Source of the DNA: Tardiphaga robiniae | GTDB taxonomy: Bacteria > Pseudomonadota > Alphaproteobacteria > Rhizobiales > Xanthobacteraceae | Reading direction: 5' to 3' | Assembly: GCF_001618955.1 (NCBI RefSeq) | Contig: NZ_LVYV01000005.1 | Location: 112,659-176,658 of the forward strand | DNA: 64,000 bases | In this document: positions 55,288-64,000 of the stretch, piece after piece | How positions within the stretch are numbered: the first letter of the stretch is position 1 | Layout: each line of letters begins with the position of its first letter | The notes under the pieces: generated by a model | The model's database searches: none | What the model was told of the DNA's origin: nothing | The model's input: the letters and a program-made list of their open reading frames with translations, nothing else | Position numbers and translations under genes: made by a program

Positions 55288-56471
55288 CCGAAGCCGTTAT
55301 CGTTTCCACCGCCCGTACGCCGATCGGCAAGGCCTTTCGCGGCGCGTTGAATGCCACCGAAGGCGCAACGCTGCTCGGCCATGCGATCGAGCACGCCGTC
55401 AAGCGCGCCGGCATCGATCCCAAGGAGGTTGAGGACGTCGTGATGGGCGCTGCCCTGCAGCAGGGCGCGACTGGCGGCAACATCGCACGCAAGGCGCTGC
55501 TACGCGCCGGCCTGCCGGTCACGGTTGGCGGGACCACCATCGATCGCCAGTGCGCTTCGGGCCTGCAGGCGATTGCGCTGACCGCACGTTCGGTGATCTT
55601 CGACGGCGTCGAGATCGCGGTCGGCGGCGGCGGCGAGTCGATCTCGCTGGTGCAGAACGAGCACGCCAACAAGTTCCACACTGTCGATCCCGAACTGATG
55701 AAGATCAAGGGCGACGTCTATATGCCGATGCTCGACACCGCCGAGACGGTGGCCAAGCGCTACAACATCTCGCGCGAGCGCCAGGACGAGTATTCGCTGG
55801 AGAGCCAGCGCCGCACCGCAGCCGCGCAGCAGGGCGGCAAGTTCAATGACGAACTGGCGCCGATCTCCACCAAGATGGGCGTCGTCGACAAGGCGACCGG
55901 CGAAGTCTCGTTCAAGGACATCACGCTGTCCAAGGATGAAGGTCCGCGTCCAGAAACCACCGCGGAAGGTCTCGCCGGCCTGAAGGCTGTGCGCGGCGAC
56001 GGCTTCACCATCACTGCCGGCAATGCCTCGCAGCTCTCGGACGGCGCCAGCGCCACCGTGATCATGAGCGACAAGCTCGCCGCACAGAAGGGCCTCAAGC
56101 CGCTCGGCATTTTCCGCGGCTTCGTTTCCGCCGGCTGCGAGCCGGACGAGATGGGCATTGGTCCTGTGTTCGCCGTGCCGCGTCTCCTGAAGCGTCATGG
56201 CCTCAAGATCGAGGACATCGATCTCTGGGAACTCAATGAAGCCTTCGCCGTGCAGGTTCTGTATTGCCGCGACAAGCTGGGCATCGATCCCGAGAAGCTC
56301 AACGTCAATGGTGGCGCGATCTCGGTCGGCCATCCCTATGGCATGTCGGGCGCACGTCTCGCCGGTCACGCATTGATCGAAGGCCGTCGCCGCAAGGCGA
56401 AGTATGCCGTCGTCACCATGTGCGTCGGTGGCGGCATGGGCTCCGCCGGCCTGCTCGAAATCGTTCACTGA
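55284..56471 (+). CDS. pimB: Acetyl-CoA acyltransferase (thiolase, PimB-like)
   Basis: The 395-residue thiolase has the nucleophile cysteine in [10 protein letters not shown] near residue 90, the histidine in [14 protein letters not shown] near 350, and the second cysteine in [10 protein letters not shown] near 380. It splits 3-oxoacyl-CoA with CoA to release acetyl-CoA. The ATGA overlap with pimA couples translation. Confidence 0.93.
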   Translation: MTEAVIVSTARTPIGKAFRGALNATEGATLLGHAIEHAVKRAGIDPKEVEDVVMGAALQQGATGGNIARKALLRAGLPVTVGGTTIDRQCASGLQAIALTARSVIFDGVEIAVGGGGESISLVQNEHANKFHTVDPELMKIKGDVYMPMLDTAETVAKRYNISRERQDEYSLESQRRTAAAQQGGKFNDELAPISTKMGVVDKATGEVSFKDITLSKDEGPRPETTAEGLAGLKAVRGDGFTITAGNASQLSDGASATVIMSDKLAAQKGLKPLGIFRGFVSAGCEPDEMGIGPVFAVPRLLKRHGLKIEDIDLWELNEAFAVQVLYCRDKLGIDPEKLNVNGGAISVGHPYGMSGARLAGHALIEGRRRKAKYAVVTMCVGGGMGSAGLLEIVH

Positions 56472-56477
56472 TAACCC

Positions 56478-56535
56478 GTCATTCCGGGCCTGCACTCCAG
56501 CCGGCTTCGCCGTCTTTCGTGCATCCCGGAATGAC
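56478..56535. repeat. Short REP-like hairpin between pimB and pimC
   Basis: GTCATTCCGGG and CCCGGAATGAC are perfect inverted arms, 11 bp each, separated by a 36-base spacer. Related GGAATGAC ends occur at 7043 and 59244. Confidence 0.7.
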
Positions 56536-56559
56536 AATCATTCACACAAGGAGGATCCG

Positions 56560-57747
56560 ATGGATCTGAGTTTTAGCAAGGAAGAAGTGGCATTCCGCGA
56601 AGAGGTGCGAACCTTCTTCCGTGAGAGCCTCGACCCGGTCGTGCGCAAGAAGCTCCAGGAAGGCCATCACACCAGCAAGGACGATCTGGTGAACTGGCAG
56701 CGCACGCTCAACAAGAAGGGCTGGGCGGTTCCGCATTGGCCGACCGAATATGGCGGCACCGGTTGGAGCGCTGCCAAGCAGTACATCTTCCTCGAAGAGC
56801 TGCAGAAGACCCCGGCGCCGCCGCCGCTGCCGTTTGGCGTCAACATGGTCGGCCCGGTGATCTACACCTTCGGCAACGAGGCGCAGAAGAAGCACTATCT
56901 GCCGCGCATCGCCAATATGGACGACTGGTGGTGCCAGGGCTTCTCGGAGCCGGGTTCGGGCTCGGATCTCGCCTCGCTGAAGACCACCGCCAAGAAGAAG
57001 GGCGATACCTACATCGTCAACGGCCAGAAGACCTGGACCACGCTGGCTCAGCACGCCGACTGGATCTTCTGCCTCTGCCGCACCGACCCCGATGCCAAGA
57101 AGCAGTCGGGCATCTCCTTCATCCTGATCGACATGAAGTCGAAGGGCATCACCGTCCGCCCGATCCAGACCATCGATGGCGGCGTCGAAGTCAACGAAGT
57201 GTTCTTCGATGAGGTCGTGGTGCCGGCCGAGAATCTGGTTGGTGAAGAGAACAAGGGCTGGGACTACGCGAAGTTCCTGCTCGGTAACGAGCGCGTCAAC
57301 ATCGCGCGCGTCGGCATGTCGAAAGAGCGCATCCGTCGCATCAAGGAACTGGCGTCCAGCGTGATGTCCGGCGACAAGCCGCTGATCGAGGATCCGCAGT
57401 TCCGCCAGAAGCTGGCTGCGACCGAGATCGAGCTCAAGGCACTCGAACTGACCCAGATGCGCGTCGTCGCCGCTGAAGGCAAGCACGGCAAGGGCAAGCC
57501 GGATCCGGCCTCGTCGATCCTCAAGATCAAGGGCTCGGAAATCCAGCAGACGCTCACCGAGTTGCTGCTCGAAGTCACCGGCCCATTCGCACTGCCGTTC
57601 ATGCCGGAAGGTGAAGGGCAGAACGAGGAGGGCGACTGGGCCTCGCCGATCGCGCCGACCTATTTCAACTACCGCAAGGTGTCGATTTATGGCGGCTCCA
57701 ACGAGATCCAGCGCAACATCATCGCGAAAGCGGTGCTGGGGCTGTGA
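56560..57747 (+). CDS. pimC: Acyl-CoA dehydrogenase, large subunit (PimC-like)
   Basis: AAGGAGGATCCG fixes the ATG at 56560. The 395-residue flavoprotein has the acyl-CoA dehydrogenase fold: helical N-terminus (FSKEEVAFREEVRTFF), middle domain WCQGFSEPGSGSDLAS and KTWTTLAQHADW, and a C-terminal FAD-contact YGGSNEIQRNIIAK. With PimD it should oxidise dicarboxylyl-CoA to the 2,3-enoyl-CoA and pass electrons to ETF. Confidence 0.92.
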   Translation: MDLSFSKEEVAFREEVRTFFRESLDPVVRKKLQEGHHTSKDDLVNWQRTLNKKGWAVPHWPTEYGGTGWSAAKQYIFLEELQKTPAPPPLPFGVNMVGPVIYTFGNEAQKKHYLPRIANMDDWWCQGFSEPGSGSDLASLKTTAKKKGDTYIVNGQKTWTTLAQHADWIFCLCRTDPDAKKQSGISFILIDMKSKGITVRPIQTIDGGVEVNEVFFDEVVVPAENLVGEENKGWDYAKFLLGNERVNIARVGMSKERIRRIKELASSVMSGDKPLIEDPQFRQKLAATEIELKALELTQMRVVAAEGKHGKGKPDPASSILKIKGSEIQQTLTELLLEVTGPFALPFMPEGEGQNEEGDWASPIAPTYFNYRKVSIYGGSNEIQRNIIAKAVLGL

Positions 57748-57753
57748 TTTCTT

Positions 57754-57914
57754 CCTTCTCCCCGCTTGCGGGGAGAAGGTGGTCCGATTGCGCGTAGCGC
57801 ATTCGGACCGGATGAGGGGGAGCCTCCGCCGGCTCGGTGCCCGCGGATAGTCCCCCTCACCCGAAGGCTCCGCTTCGCTCGCCTTCGACCTCTCCCCGCA
57901 AGCGGGGAGAGGTT
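57754..57914. repeat. CTCTCCCC dispersed hairpin element (copy 2)
   Basis: CCTTCTCCCCGC/GCGGGGAGAAGG at the left and CCTCTCCCCGC/GCGGGGAGAGG at the right, with a GAGGGGGA...TCCCCCTC pair between. It fills the gap between pimC and pimD. Confidence 0.75.
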
Positions 57915-57969
57915 AGGGAGCTCAAACACATTCACACGCGCGTTACGCGCGATCCGAGAGAGAAAGACC

Positions 57970-59112
57970 ATGGATTTTGATTTGTCGGAGGAGCAACGCC
58001 TCCTCAAGGACAGCGTCGACGGCCTGCTGAAATCGTCCTACGAATTCGAGGCCCGCAAGAAGTATCGCGCCGAGAAGGGCGGCTGGAGCCGCGACGTCTG
58101 GGGCAAGTTTGCCGAACAGGGCTTGCTCGGTCTGCCGTTCTCGGAAGATGACGGCGGCTTCGGTGCCGGTCCGATCGAGACCATGATCGTGATGGAAGCG
58201 CTGGGCCGCAATCTCGTGATCGAGCCCTATCTCGACACGGTGGTGCTCGGCGGCGGCTTCCTGCGCCGTGGTTCAGCCGAACAGCGCGCCGCGTATCTGC
58301 CAGGCGTGATCGACGGTTCGAAGACGCTGGCCTTCGCGCAGGTCGAGCGCGACTCGCGCTACGATCTCGGCGACGTCGTGACATCGGCGAAGAAGAGCGG
58401 TTCGGGCTATGTGCTGTCCGGCGAGAAGTTCGTCGTCGGTCATGGCGATACTGCCGATACGCTGATCGTCACCGCGCGCACCTCCGGCGGCCAGCGCGAC
58501 GCCAAGGGCGTCGGCGTATTCCTGGTGCCGGCCAATGCCAAGGGCGTCGACATCAAGGGCTATGAGACGCAGGACGGCAGCCGCGCCGCCGATATCAAGC
58601 TGAACAATGTCGAGGTCGGCGCAGATGCTGCGATCGGCAATGCCGAGGATGGTTTGTCGATCGTCAATCAGGTTGTCGATGACGCCCGCATCGCACTGTG
58701 TGCCGAAGCGGTCGGAGCGATGGAAGAGGCACTGAAGATCTCCGTCGAGTACATCAAGGAGCGCAAGCAGTTCGGCGTCGCCATCGGCTCTTTCCAGGCG
58801 CTGCAGCACCGTGCGGCCGACATGTTCACCGCGCTGGAGACCGCGCGCAGCATGTCGTTCTTGGCCTCGATGGCCTCGAGCTTCACCGATCTCGACGAAC
58901 GCACCAAGACGGTCGCCGCTGCCAAGGTGCAGATCGGCCGTTCCGCGCGCTTCGTCGGTCAGGGCGGCGTGCAGCTGCATGGCGGCGTCGGCGTGACCAT
59001 GGAGTATCGCATCGGCCACTACTTCAAGCGGCTCACCATGATCGAGCAGCAGTTCGGCGATGCCGATTACCACCTGCGCCGCGTCGCGCAGGCGGGCGGG
59101 ATCACGGAGTAA
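57970..59112 (+). CDS. pimD: Acyl-CoA dehydrogenase, small subunit (PimD-like)
   Basis: The 380-residue protein has acyl-CoA dehydrogenase layout with FDLSEEQRLLKDSVDGLL at the N-terminus, FAQVERDSRYDLGDVV in the middle, and KQFGVAIGSFQALQHRAAD plus GGVGVTMEYRIGHYFKRL at the C-terminus. It pairs with PimC, an arrangement described for pimeloyl-CoA dehydrogenase. The true start at 57970 (MDFDLSEEQ) lies after the repeat; the open frame upstream is the repeat itself. Confidence 0.92.
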   Translation: MDFDLSEEQRLLKDSVDGLLKSSYEFEARKKYRAEKGGWSRDVWGKFAEQGLLGLPFSEDDGGFGAGPIETMIVMEALGRNLVIEPYLDTVVLGGGFLRRGSAEQRAAYLPGVIDGSKTLAFAQVERDSRYDLGDVVTSAKKSGSGYVLSGEKFVVGHGDTADTLIVTARTSGGQRDAKGVGVFLVPANAKGVDIKGYETQDGSRAADIKLNNVEVGADAAIGNAEDGLSIVNQVVDDARIALCAEAVGAMEEALKISVEYIKERKQFGVAIGSFQALQHRAADMFTALETARSMSFLASMASSFTDLDERTKTVAAAKVQIGRSARFVGQGGVQLHGGVGVTMEYRIGHYFKRLTMIEQQFGDADYHLRRVAQAGGITE

Positions 59113-59122
59113 GCCCAGAACT

Positions 59123-59253
59123 CGTCGTTCCGGGGCGCGCGTGCGCTAGCACGCGCGAACCCGGAACCTCGAAATGTTCAGCGCTGCCGGAGACTCTCAC
59201 GTCGAGATTCCGGGTTCGCGTCCGGCAAGAGCCGGCCGCGCCCCGGAATGACG
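59123..59253. repeat. Inverted GGGGCGCG/CGCGCCCC element
   Basis: CGTCGTTCCGGGGCGCG at the left and CGCGCCCCGGAATGACG at the right nearly pair, with GCGTGCGCTAGCACGC and GAACCCGGAA...TTCCGGGTTC sub-palindromes inside. It separates pimD from the SDR gene. Confidence 0.7.
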
Positions 59254-59292
59254 AGAGAAGTACAAATCAAAAAACCAACAAGGAGACCGCCC

Positions 59293-60063
59293 GTGAAAAA
59301 TCCCTTCGATCTCACCGGCAAGGTCGCCGTCATCACCGGCTCCAGCCGCGGCATCGGCAAGGCGTCAGCTGAATTGTTCGCCAGCCTCGGTGCCAAGGTC
59401 GTCGTCTCCAGCCGCAAGGCCGATGCCTGTCAGGCCGTGGTCGATGGCATCAAGGCCAATGGCGGCGATGCCCATGTCATTCCCTGCAACATCTCGCGCC
59501 GTGATGAAGTCGAAGCTTTGATCGATGGCACCGTGAAACACTATGGCCCGATCGACATCCTGGTCTGCAACGCCGCGGTGAATCCCTATTACGGCCCACT
59601 GCTCGATATCGCGGATGAGGCCTTCGACAAGATCATGGGCTCCAACGTCAAGAGCAACATCTGGCTCTGCGCCAAGGCGATCCCGGCAATGGCCGAGCGC
59701 GGCAAGGGCTCCGTCGTCATCATCTCCTCCATCGGCGGCCTGCGCGGCTCCACGGTGATCGGTGCCTACGGCATCTCCAAGGCTGCCGATTTCGCTCTGT
59801 GTCGCAGCCTCGCCGGCGAATGGGGCCCGAAGGGCGTGCGCGTCAATTGCATCGCGCCGGGGCTGGTAAAGACCGACTTCGCGAAAGCGCTGTGGGAAGA
59901 CGAGGCCAATCTCAAGCGCCGCACCGCGACCACGCCGCTGCGCCGGATCGGCGAGCCCCACGAGATCGCCGGCGCCGTCGCCTATCTCGGCTCGGATTCC
60001 TCCACCTTCATGACCGGCCAGACCATCGTCATCGACGGTGGCGTCACCACGGCGTCGGTGTAA
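59293..60063 (+). CDS. SDR-family oxidoreductase at the end of the pim operon
   Basis: AAGGAGACCGCCC before a GTG at 59293 fixes the start. The 256-residue classical SDR has ITGSSRGIGKA near residue 17, NAAVNPYYG near 95, catalytic IISSIGG and YGISKAA near 160, and TGQTIVIDGG at the end. It would reduce or oxidise a hydroxy/oxo group of an acyl intermediate. In the R. palustris operon an enoyl-CoA hydratase (PimE) stands at this position, so the last gene here is different. Confidence 0.9.
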   Translation: MKNPFDLTGKVAVITGSSRGIGKASAELFASLGAKVVVSSRKADACQAVVDGIKANGGDAHVIPCNISRRDEVEALIDGTVKHYGPIDILVCNAAVNPYYGPLLDIADEAFDKIMGSNVKSNIWLCAKAIPAMAERGKGSVVIISSIGGLRGSTVIGAYGISKAADFALCRSLAGEWGPKGVRVNCIAPGLVKTDFAKALWEDEANLKRRTATTPLRRIGEPHEIAGAVAYLGSDSSTFMTGQTIVIDGGVTTASV

Positions 60064-60087
60064 ATCTCATCCGCTACTTGACCCTCC

Positions 60088-60174
60088 GTCATGGCCGGGC
60101 TTTTCCCGGCCACCCACGTCTTTCTTCGTCCTTGGCTAAGACGTGGATGCCCGGCACAAGGCCGGGCATGACGG
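60088..60174. repeat. Dispersed REP-like palindromic element (copy 3)
   Basis: GTCATGGCCGGGC...CCCGGCCACCCACGTC and GACGTGGATGCCCGGCAC...GCCGGGCATGACGG form the same two-hairpin unit as at 6921 and 45420. Confidence 0.8.
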
Positions 60175-60293
60175 GCAATCGTCACGAAATCTCCGGAAGT
60201 AATTCTCCCGCGGTAATCACCCACCGCCTGCCTCAATCCTTTCCCGTTTTTTAACACTTAGGGCGCACGGATAGCCGCAGCTGGAGAGTTCCC

Positions 60294-61496
60294 GTGCGGC
60301 AGACGGATATCGCGATCATTGGTGGCGGCCTCGCCGGGTCGACGGCTGCGGCGATGCTCGGTCGCGCCGGTGTGTCTGCAATCCTGATCGAGCCGCATCA
60401 GGTCCATCCGCCCGAACTCCGCTGCGAGAAGATCAGCGGCGGCGTCCAGCTCGAGCGGCTGCGCAAGACAGGTCTCGTCGATGCGGTGCTCGGCGCCGCC
60501 ACCCATGACGACGAGATCTGGATCGCGCGCTTCGGCCGCGTGATCGACAAGCGCCCCAGTCAGCAGCACGGCTTTCTCTACGACACGCTGGTCAATACCG
60601 TGCGTGGCCAGATTCCATCCACCGTCGAGACCATTCACGCCAAGGCGACCTCGATCGCCACATCGGATGACCGTCAGACCGTCGGCCTGTCCAATGGCGA
60701 GGAGATTTCCGCGCGTCTCGTTGTCCTCGCCAATGGCGCCAGTGTCAGCCTGCGCAATCAGCTCAGTATCGGCCGCCCGGTCATCTCGGCCAATCATTCG
60801 ATCTCGGTCGGCTTCGATATCGCGCCCGTCGGCCGGGACCGCTTTGCATTTCCCGCGCTGACCTACTTTGCCGAAACGACGGTTCATCGCACCGCCTATG
60901 TCACGCTGTTTCCCATTGGTAAGACCATGCGCGGCAACCTGTTCGTCTATCGCGAGACCGACGATCCCTGGATTCGCCAGATGCGGCGCACGCCGGAGGC
61001 AGCATTGGATGCCTGCCTGCCGAAACTGCGTGCGCTGATCGGCGACTACAAGATATCCGGCGATATCAAGATCCGCCCCATCGATCTCTATGAGAGCGAC
61101 AACGTGGTCCAGCCCGGTGTCGTGCTGGTGGGCGATGCCTTTGCCTCGCCGTGCCCGGGCAGCGGCACCGGCACCGACAAGGTGTTCACCGATGTGGCGC
61201 AGCTCTGCAGCGTGCATATCCCGAACTGGCTCGCGACCGATGGCATGGGCGCCGACAAGATCACGCAATATTACGCCGATCCTCTGAAACTGGAATGCGA
61301 CGCCTGGGCCACCGGCAAGGCGTTCAAGCTGCGCTCGGTGACAACAGAGAATTCGCTGTATTGGCGCGCGCAGCGCTGGGCGCGTTTCTTTGGCCGGCTC
61401 GGCGAGGGCATGGTGCGCCGGGCCCGCGAGACGCTGCCGCGCGAACTGGCGATGGTCGCGTCCGCTCTGGTCATGATGATCGACTCGGCGACTTGA
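60294..61496 (+). CDS. FAD-dependent oxidoreductase, geranylgeranyl reductase/monooxygenase-like
   Basis: A GTG at 60294 with CTGGAGAG upstream opens a 400-residue flavoprotein. The FAD site IIGGGLAGSTAA lies at the N-terminus, CEKISGGVQLERL near 45, and GDAFASPCPGSGTG near 280. This layout fits FAD monooxygenases, tryptophan-halogenase-like or geranylgeranyl-reductase-like proteins. No substrate clue is given by the neighbours. It stands between the pim operon and glpK. Confidence 0.82.
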   Translation: MRQTDIAIIGGGLAGSTAAAMLGRAGVSAILIEPHQVHPPELRCEKISGGVQLERLRKTGLVDAVLGAATHDDEIWIARFGRVIDKRPSQQHGFLYDTLVNTVRGQIPSTVETIHAKATSIATSDDRQTVGLSNGEEISARLVVLANGASVSLRNQLSIGRPVISANHSISVGFDIAPVGRDRFAFPALTYFAETTVHRTAYVTLFPIGKTMRGNLFVYRETDDPWIRQMRRTPEAALDACLPKLRALIGDYKISGDIKIRPIDLYESDNVVQPGVVLVGDAFASPCPGSGTGTDKVFTDVAQLCSVHIPNWLATDGMGADKITQYYADPLKLECDAWATGKAFKLRSVTTENSLYWRAQRWARFFGRLGEGMVRRARETLPRELAMVASALVMMIDSAT

Positions 61497-61587
61497 CCGC
61501 CGGCGCTGCCGCTTGACGCGCCCGCGCTAATCCGGTTGCCTGCGCCTCCCAACACAACGCGACCACAATCTTTCGGGAAGAAACGTC

Positions 61588-63087
61588 ATGTCTTTCGTGA
61601 TGGCCATCGATCAAGGCACCACATCCTCGCGCGCGATGATCTTTCGCGCCGACATCTCGATCGCGGCTTCCGCGCAGCAGGAATTCCCGCAGCATTTCCC
61701 GGCCTCCGGCTGGGTCGAGCATGAACCGGAGGATATCTGGACCTCGACGCTGGCCGTTTGCCGCGAGGCGATGAAGAAGGCCGACGTTACCGCGAAGGAT
61801 GTTGCCGCGATCGGCATCACCAATCAGCGCGAGACCGTGGTGGTGTGGGACCGCGTCACCGGCCAGGCTGTGCACCGTGCCATCGTCTGGCAGGACCGCC
61901 GCACCGCGGAGATCTGCGCGCAGATGAAAGCCGACGGCCGTGAGCCGTTGATCACGCAAAAGACCGGCCTGATCATCGATCCGTATTTCTCCGGAACGAA
62001 AGTGGCGTGGATTCTCGATCATGTCCCCGGCGCGCGCGACCGCGCCGAGCGCGGCGAATTGCTGTTCGGCACTGTCGATTGCTATCTGCTGTGGCGGCTG
62101 ACGGCGGGGAAGGTGCATGCCACCGACGCCACCAATGCCTCGCGCACGCAGCTCTTCAACATCCACACCGGTGAATGGGACGATGAGCTGCTGAAGCTGC
62201 TGCGCGTGCCCAAGGCTATGCTGCCCAGGGTGCAGGATTCATCGTCCGATTTCGGCAGCACCGATCTGTTTGGTGGCACGATCATTATCGGCGGTATTGC
62301 CGGCGATCAGCAGGCTGCAACCATCGGGCAGGCCTGTTTCGCGCCCGGCATGATCAAGTCCACTTACGGCACCGGCTGCTTTGCCCTGCTCAACACTGGT
62401 ACGACGCCGGTGCAATCGAAGAACAAGCTGCTCACCACGGTTGCCTATCAGCTCAACGGCGTGCGGACCTATGCGCTGGAAGGTTCGATTTTCGTTGCCG
62501 GATCCGCGGTGCAGTGGCTGCGCGATGGTTTGGGGATCATCAAGAGCGCTGCTGAAAGCGGGCCGCTCGCGGACCAGAACGATTCTTCGCAATCGGTCTA
62601 TCTGGTCCCGGCCTTTGTCGGCCTCGGTGCGCCTTACTGGAATCCCGATGTGCGCGGCGCGCTGTTCGGATTGACGCGTAATACCGGCCCGGCCGAACTC
62701 GCCCATGCCGCGCTGGAAAGCGTCTGCTACCAGACGCGCGATCTCTACGCGGCGATGCGCGCCGATTGGCCGGATGTCTCCGCTGCCACTGTTGTTCTGC
62801 GCGTCGATGGCGGCATGACCGCGTCGGACTGGACCATGCAGCGTCTCGCGGATCTGCTGAATGCCCCTGTCGATCGTCCGATGATCCAGGAAACCACCGC
62901 GCTGGGAGCTGCCTATCTCGCCGGTCTCACGGCCGGCGTATTTCCGGAGCCTGCCAAATTCGCCGACAACTGGCGCCTCGAACATCGCTTCCGTCCGGTG
63001 ATGAGTGAAGCCACACGATCGCGCAAGCTCAAGGGCTGGGCGCAGGCAGTGAAGGGGGTATTGGCGAGCGATCCGGGGAAAGATTGA
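61588..63087 (+). CDS. glpK: Glycerol kinase
   Basis: GlpK phosphorylates glycerol to glycerol 3-phosphate with ATP. The 499-residue length is normal. Visible landmarks are [14 protein letters not shown] at the N-terminus, [11 protein letters not shown] near 43, [11 protein letters not shown] near 75, [10 protein letters not shown] near 135, [13 protein letters not shown] near 235, [15 protein letters not shown] near 255, and [11 protein letters not shown] near 410. No glpF, glpD or glpR gene is adjacent, so regulation and uptake are encoded elsewhere. Confidence 0.97.
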   Translation: MSFVMAIDQGTTSSRAMIFRADISIAASAQQEFPQHFPASGWVEHEPEDIWTSTLAVCREAMKKADVTAKDVAAIGITNQRETVVVWDRVTGQAVHRAIVWQDRRTAEICAQMKADGREPLITQKTGLIIDPYFSGTKVAWILDHVPGARDRAERGELLFGTVDCYLLWRLTAGKVHATDATNASRTQLFNIHTGEWDDELLKLLRVPKAMLPRVQDSSSDFGSTDLFGGTIIIGGIAGDQQAATIGQACFAPGMIKSTYGTGCFALLNTGTTPVQSKNKLLTTVAYQLNGVRTYALEGSIFVAGSAVQWLRDGLGIIKSAAESGPLADQNDSSQSVYLVPAFVGLGAPYWNPDVRGALFGLTRNTGPAELAHAALESVCYQTRDLYAAMRADWPDVSAATVVLRVDGGMTASDWTMQRLADLLNAPVDRPMIQETTALGAAYLAGLTAGVFPEPAKFADNWRLEHRFRPVMSEATRSRKLKGWAQAVKGVLASDPGKD

Positions 63088-63109
63088 AAGCTTGCTCACC
63101 AAACAGAAA

Positions 63110-63130
63110 GAGCCGCCTGTGCGGCGGCTC
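63110..63130 (+). terminator. Hairpin downstream of glpK
   Basis: GAGCCGCC and GGCGGCTC form an 8-bp stem around TGTGC, 22 bases after the glpK stop. No U-run follows, so termination strength is uncertain. Confidence 0.5.
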
Positions 63131-63175
63131 CTATGATGGTCATGTCAGGTTGACCGCGCCTGCTGTTGGTCGTTA

Positions 63176-63224
63176 GAGCATGATCCCGAAAAGTGGATAC
63201 CGGTTTTCGGATAAGATCATGCTC
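63176..63224. repeat. GAGCATGATC palindromic repeat
   Basis: GAGCATGATC and GATCATGCTC close a unit whose middle (CCGAAAA...TTTTCGG, with GGATACC between) also pairs. I recognise this as a common intergenic palindrome of Bradyrhizobium relatives. Confidence 0.75.
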
Positions 63225-63239
63225 AAATAAAAGAAGAAG

Positions 63240-63276
63240 CTAGAATCTGATTCATCGAAGATGAATCAGATTCTAG
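63240..63276 (-). terminator. 17-bp perfect inverted repeat overlapping a stop codon
   Basis: CTAGAATCTGATTCATC and GATGAATCAGATTCTAG pair perfectly around GAA. On the minus strand the hairpin is followed by CTTCTTCTTTTATTT, so it can end the small exported-protein gene, whose TAG stop (63273-63275) lies inside the stem. Confidence 0.65.
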
Positions 63277-63521
63277 CGCCAGCCGCGATGCCGTCCGCGC
63301 GACCAGCCATAATGATGGCCGCGTCCGCGGCCCCAGCCGTAATGATGTCCACGCCCGCCGCGGTGCATGCCGTGATGTCCGCCGCCATGGCCACGAATCT
63401 GGATGATGTCGCTGGCGGTGCTCGCAGGTGCAAGCCCACCGACTGGCATGGCGTTCGCTGGAAGCATCAAGCCGAGACCCAAGAGTGCCGCGGCTGCTGC
63501 CGCGATCATGGTACGTTTCAT
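63273..63521 (-). CDS. Small exported His/Gly/Arg-rich protein
   Basis: The 82-residue product has a signal peptide (KRTMIAAAAAALLGLGLML, cut near ANA-MP). The mature tail is dominated by Gly, His and Arg in imperfect repeats (GRGHHYGWGRGRGHHYGW, then SRGRHRGWR). Such tails may bind metal ions or nucleic acid/anionic polymers. Similar small secreted proteins are common in Rhizobiales, without assigned function. It stands alone. Confidence 0.75.
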   Translation of the reverse strand: MKRTMIAAAAAALLGLGLMLPANAMPVGGLAPASTASDIIQIRGHGGGHHGMHRGGRGHHYGWGRGRGHHYGWSRGRHRGWR

Positions 63522-63667
63522 TTCAAATCTCCAAACGCAAACAATTGCGCAGGCAATAAGCTGCGGTCATCCCGATTGTTCCGTCGCCACGCGATTGAAA
63601 CGATAACTTTGCCGGGACCGGAATTCGTCGCGGCGGTGGTAGAGAGAAAATAACCCCTCGCGCCCTA

Positions 63668-63696
63668 TTGACTAAAATCCTATATAGGTGTATATG
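63668..63696 (+). promoter_or_regulatory. Sigma70-like promoter before structured element copy 2
   Basis: TTGACT (63668-63673) and TATATG (63691-63696) are 17 bases apart, close to consensus. It lies within CCCCTCGCG...CGCGAGGGG inverted arms (63655-63719), about 53 bases before the conserved element. Confidence 0.55.
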
Positions 63697-63748
63697 CCTT
63701 TTATCTCGTTCGCGAGGGGCGCTTCTAGAGGCGTCTTGAAGTGGGACT

Positions 63749-64000
63749 GGGATGCGGCGCCTGCGGGTGTGGGGTGACGTACCCCGCGCACTCGGGAGGC
63801 CTTGGGTCACCGTCCGACCCCACTACGGGGGTCTGCCACTCATGCTGGCTGGACGTGGCATTGGTGAACGGCGGGAAACCGTCGGGATCAGCGGAGTGCG
63901 GAGCTCTGCGCCTTTGCCCGGAAGAACGGTCCCGGGGACAGAAATCGCCGCGGTGGCGCGCCGTGAGGCGTTGCGCGGTTGCAGCTTGCCGGCGTTCCGG
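63749..64000 (+). repeat. Structured dispersed element, copy 2 (runs past window end)
   Basis: It matches 42577-42831 over its full visible length, and the match still continues at the window edge. The central 100 bases are almost identical, while the early hairpin shows a compensatory change. Copy 2 is in the same orientation, about 21 kb from copy 1. Confidence 0.65.

Overview
The window is about 64 kb of GC-rich DNA. It most resembles a chromosome of the Bradyrhizobium / Rhodopseudomonas / Tardiphaga group (Nitrobacteraceae, Alphaproteobacteria). That placement rests on HWE-type histidine kinases, a pim-type dicarboxylate beta-oxidation operon, Liv-type transporters and several dispersed palindromes of the gtcatgcccgg...ccgggcatgac kind. 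It is inference from content; no rRNA or tRNA gene was recognised. Many starts are GTG or TTG preceded by good Shine-Dalgarno sequences.

Layout. 1-7 kb: a PAS/HWE sensor kinase cut by the window edge, a FecR-like / CHASE2-adenylate cyclase pair, purA and a proline-rich membrane protein. 7-14.6 kb: an exported tannase-family esterase divergent from an exported extradiol-dioxygenase-like protein, small conserved proteins, a short HWE kinase, an EipA-like periplasmic protein, and a low-molecular-weight phosphatase fused to an NlpC/P60-like domain. 14.6-19.3 kb: decayed DNA (frameshifted winged-helix regulator, SDR remnant), then AraC regulator, NDH-2-like flavoprotein and MBL hydrolase. 19.3-25.4 kb: one long minus-strand operon (GntR regulator, cupin, SDR, two permeases, ATPase, unknown anchored protein, solute-binding protein) behind a 31-bp palindrome.

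25.6-34.5 kb is an accessory detoxification or secondary-metabolism zone: AraC and TetR regulators, four alpha/beta hydrolases, DUF302 and NTF2-like proteins and a methyltransferase. 34.5-42.2 kb is a type I secretion island: a protein made almost wholly of about 42 RTX nonapeptides, its ABC exporter and HlyD adaptor, a LuxR-type regulator and an M23 peptidase. The island lies between two 229-bp direct copies of the methyltransferase 3' end, which suggests insertion at that gene end.

42.4-43 kb and the right window end carry two copies of a long, structured, apparently promoter-equipped dispersed element. 44-50.2 kb encodes a Liv-type ABC transporter with two tandem binding proteins. 50.3-60 kb has an IclR regulator divergent from a pimFABCD-like operon that ends in an SDR gene. 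The transporter and operon together look like uptake and beta-oxidation of dicarboxylic or aromatic-derived acids. The window closes with a flavoprotein, glpK and a small His/Gly/Arg-rich exported protein.
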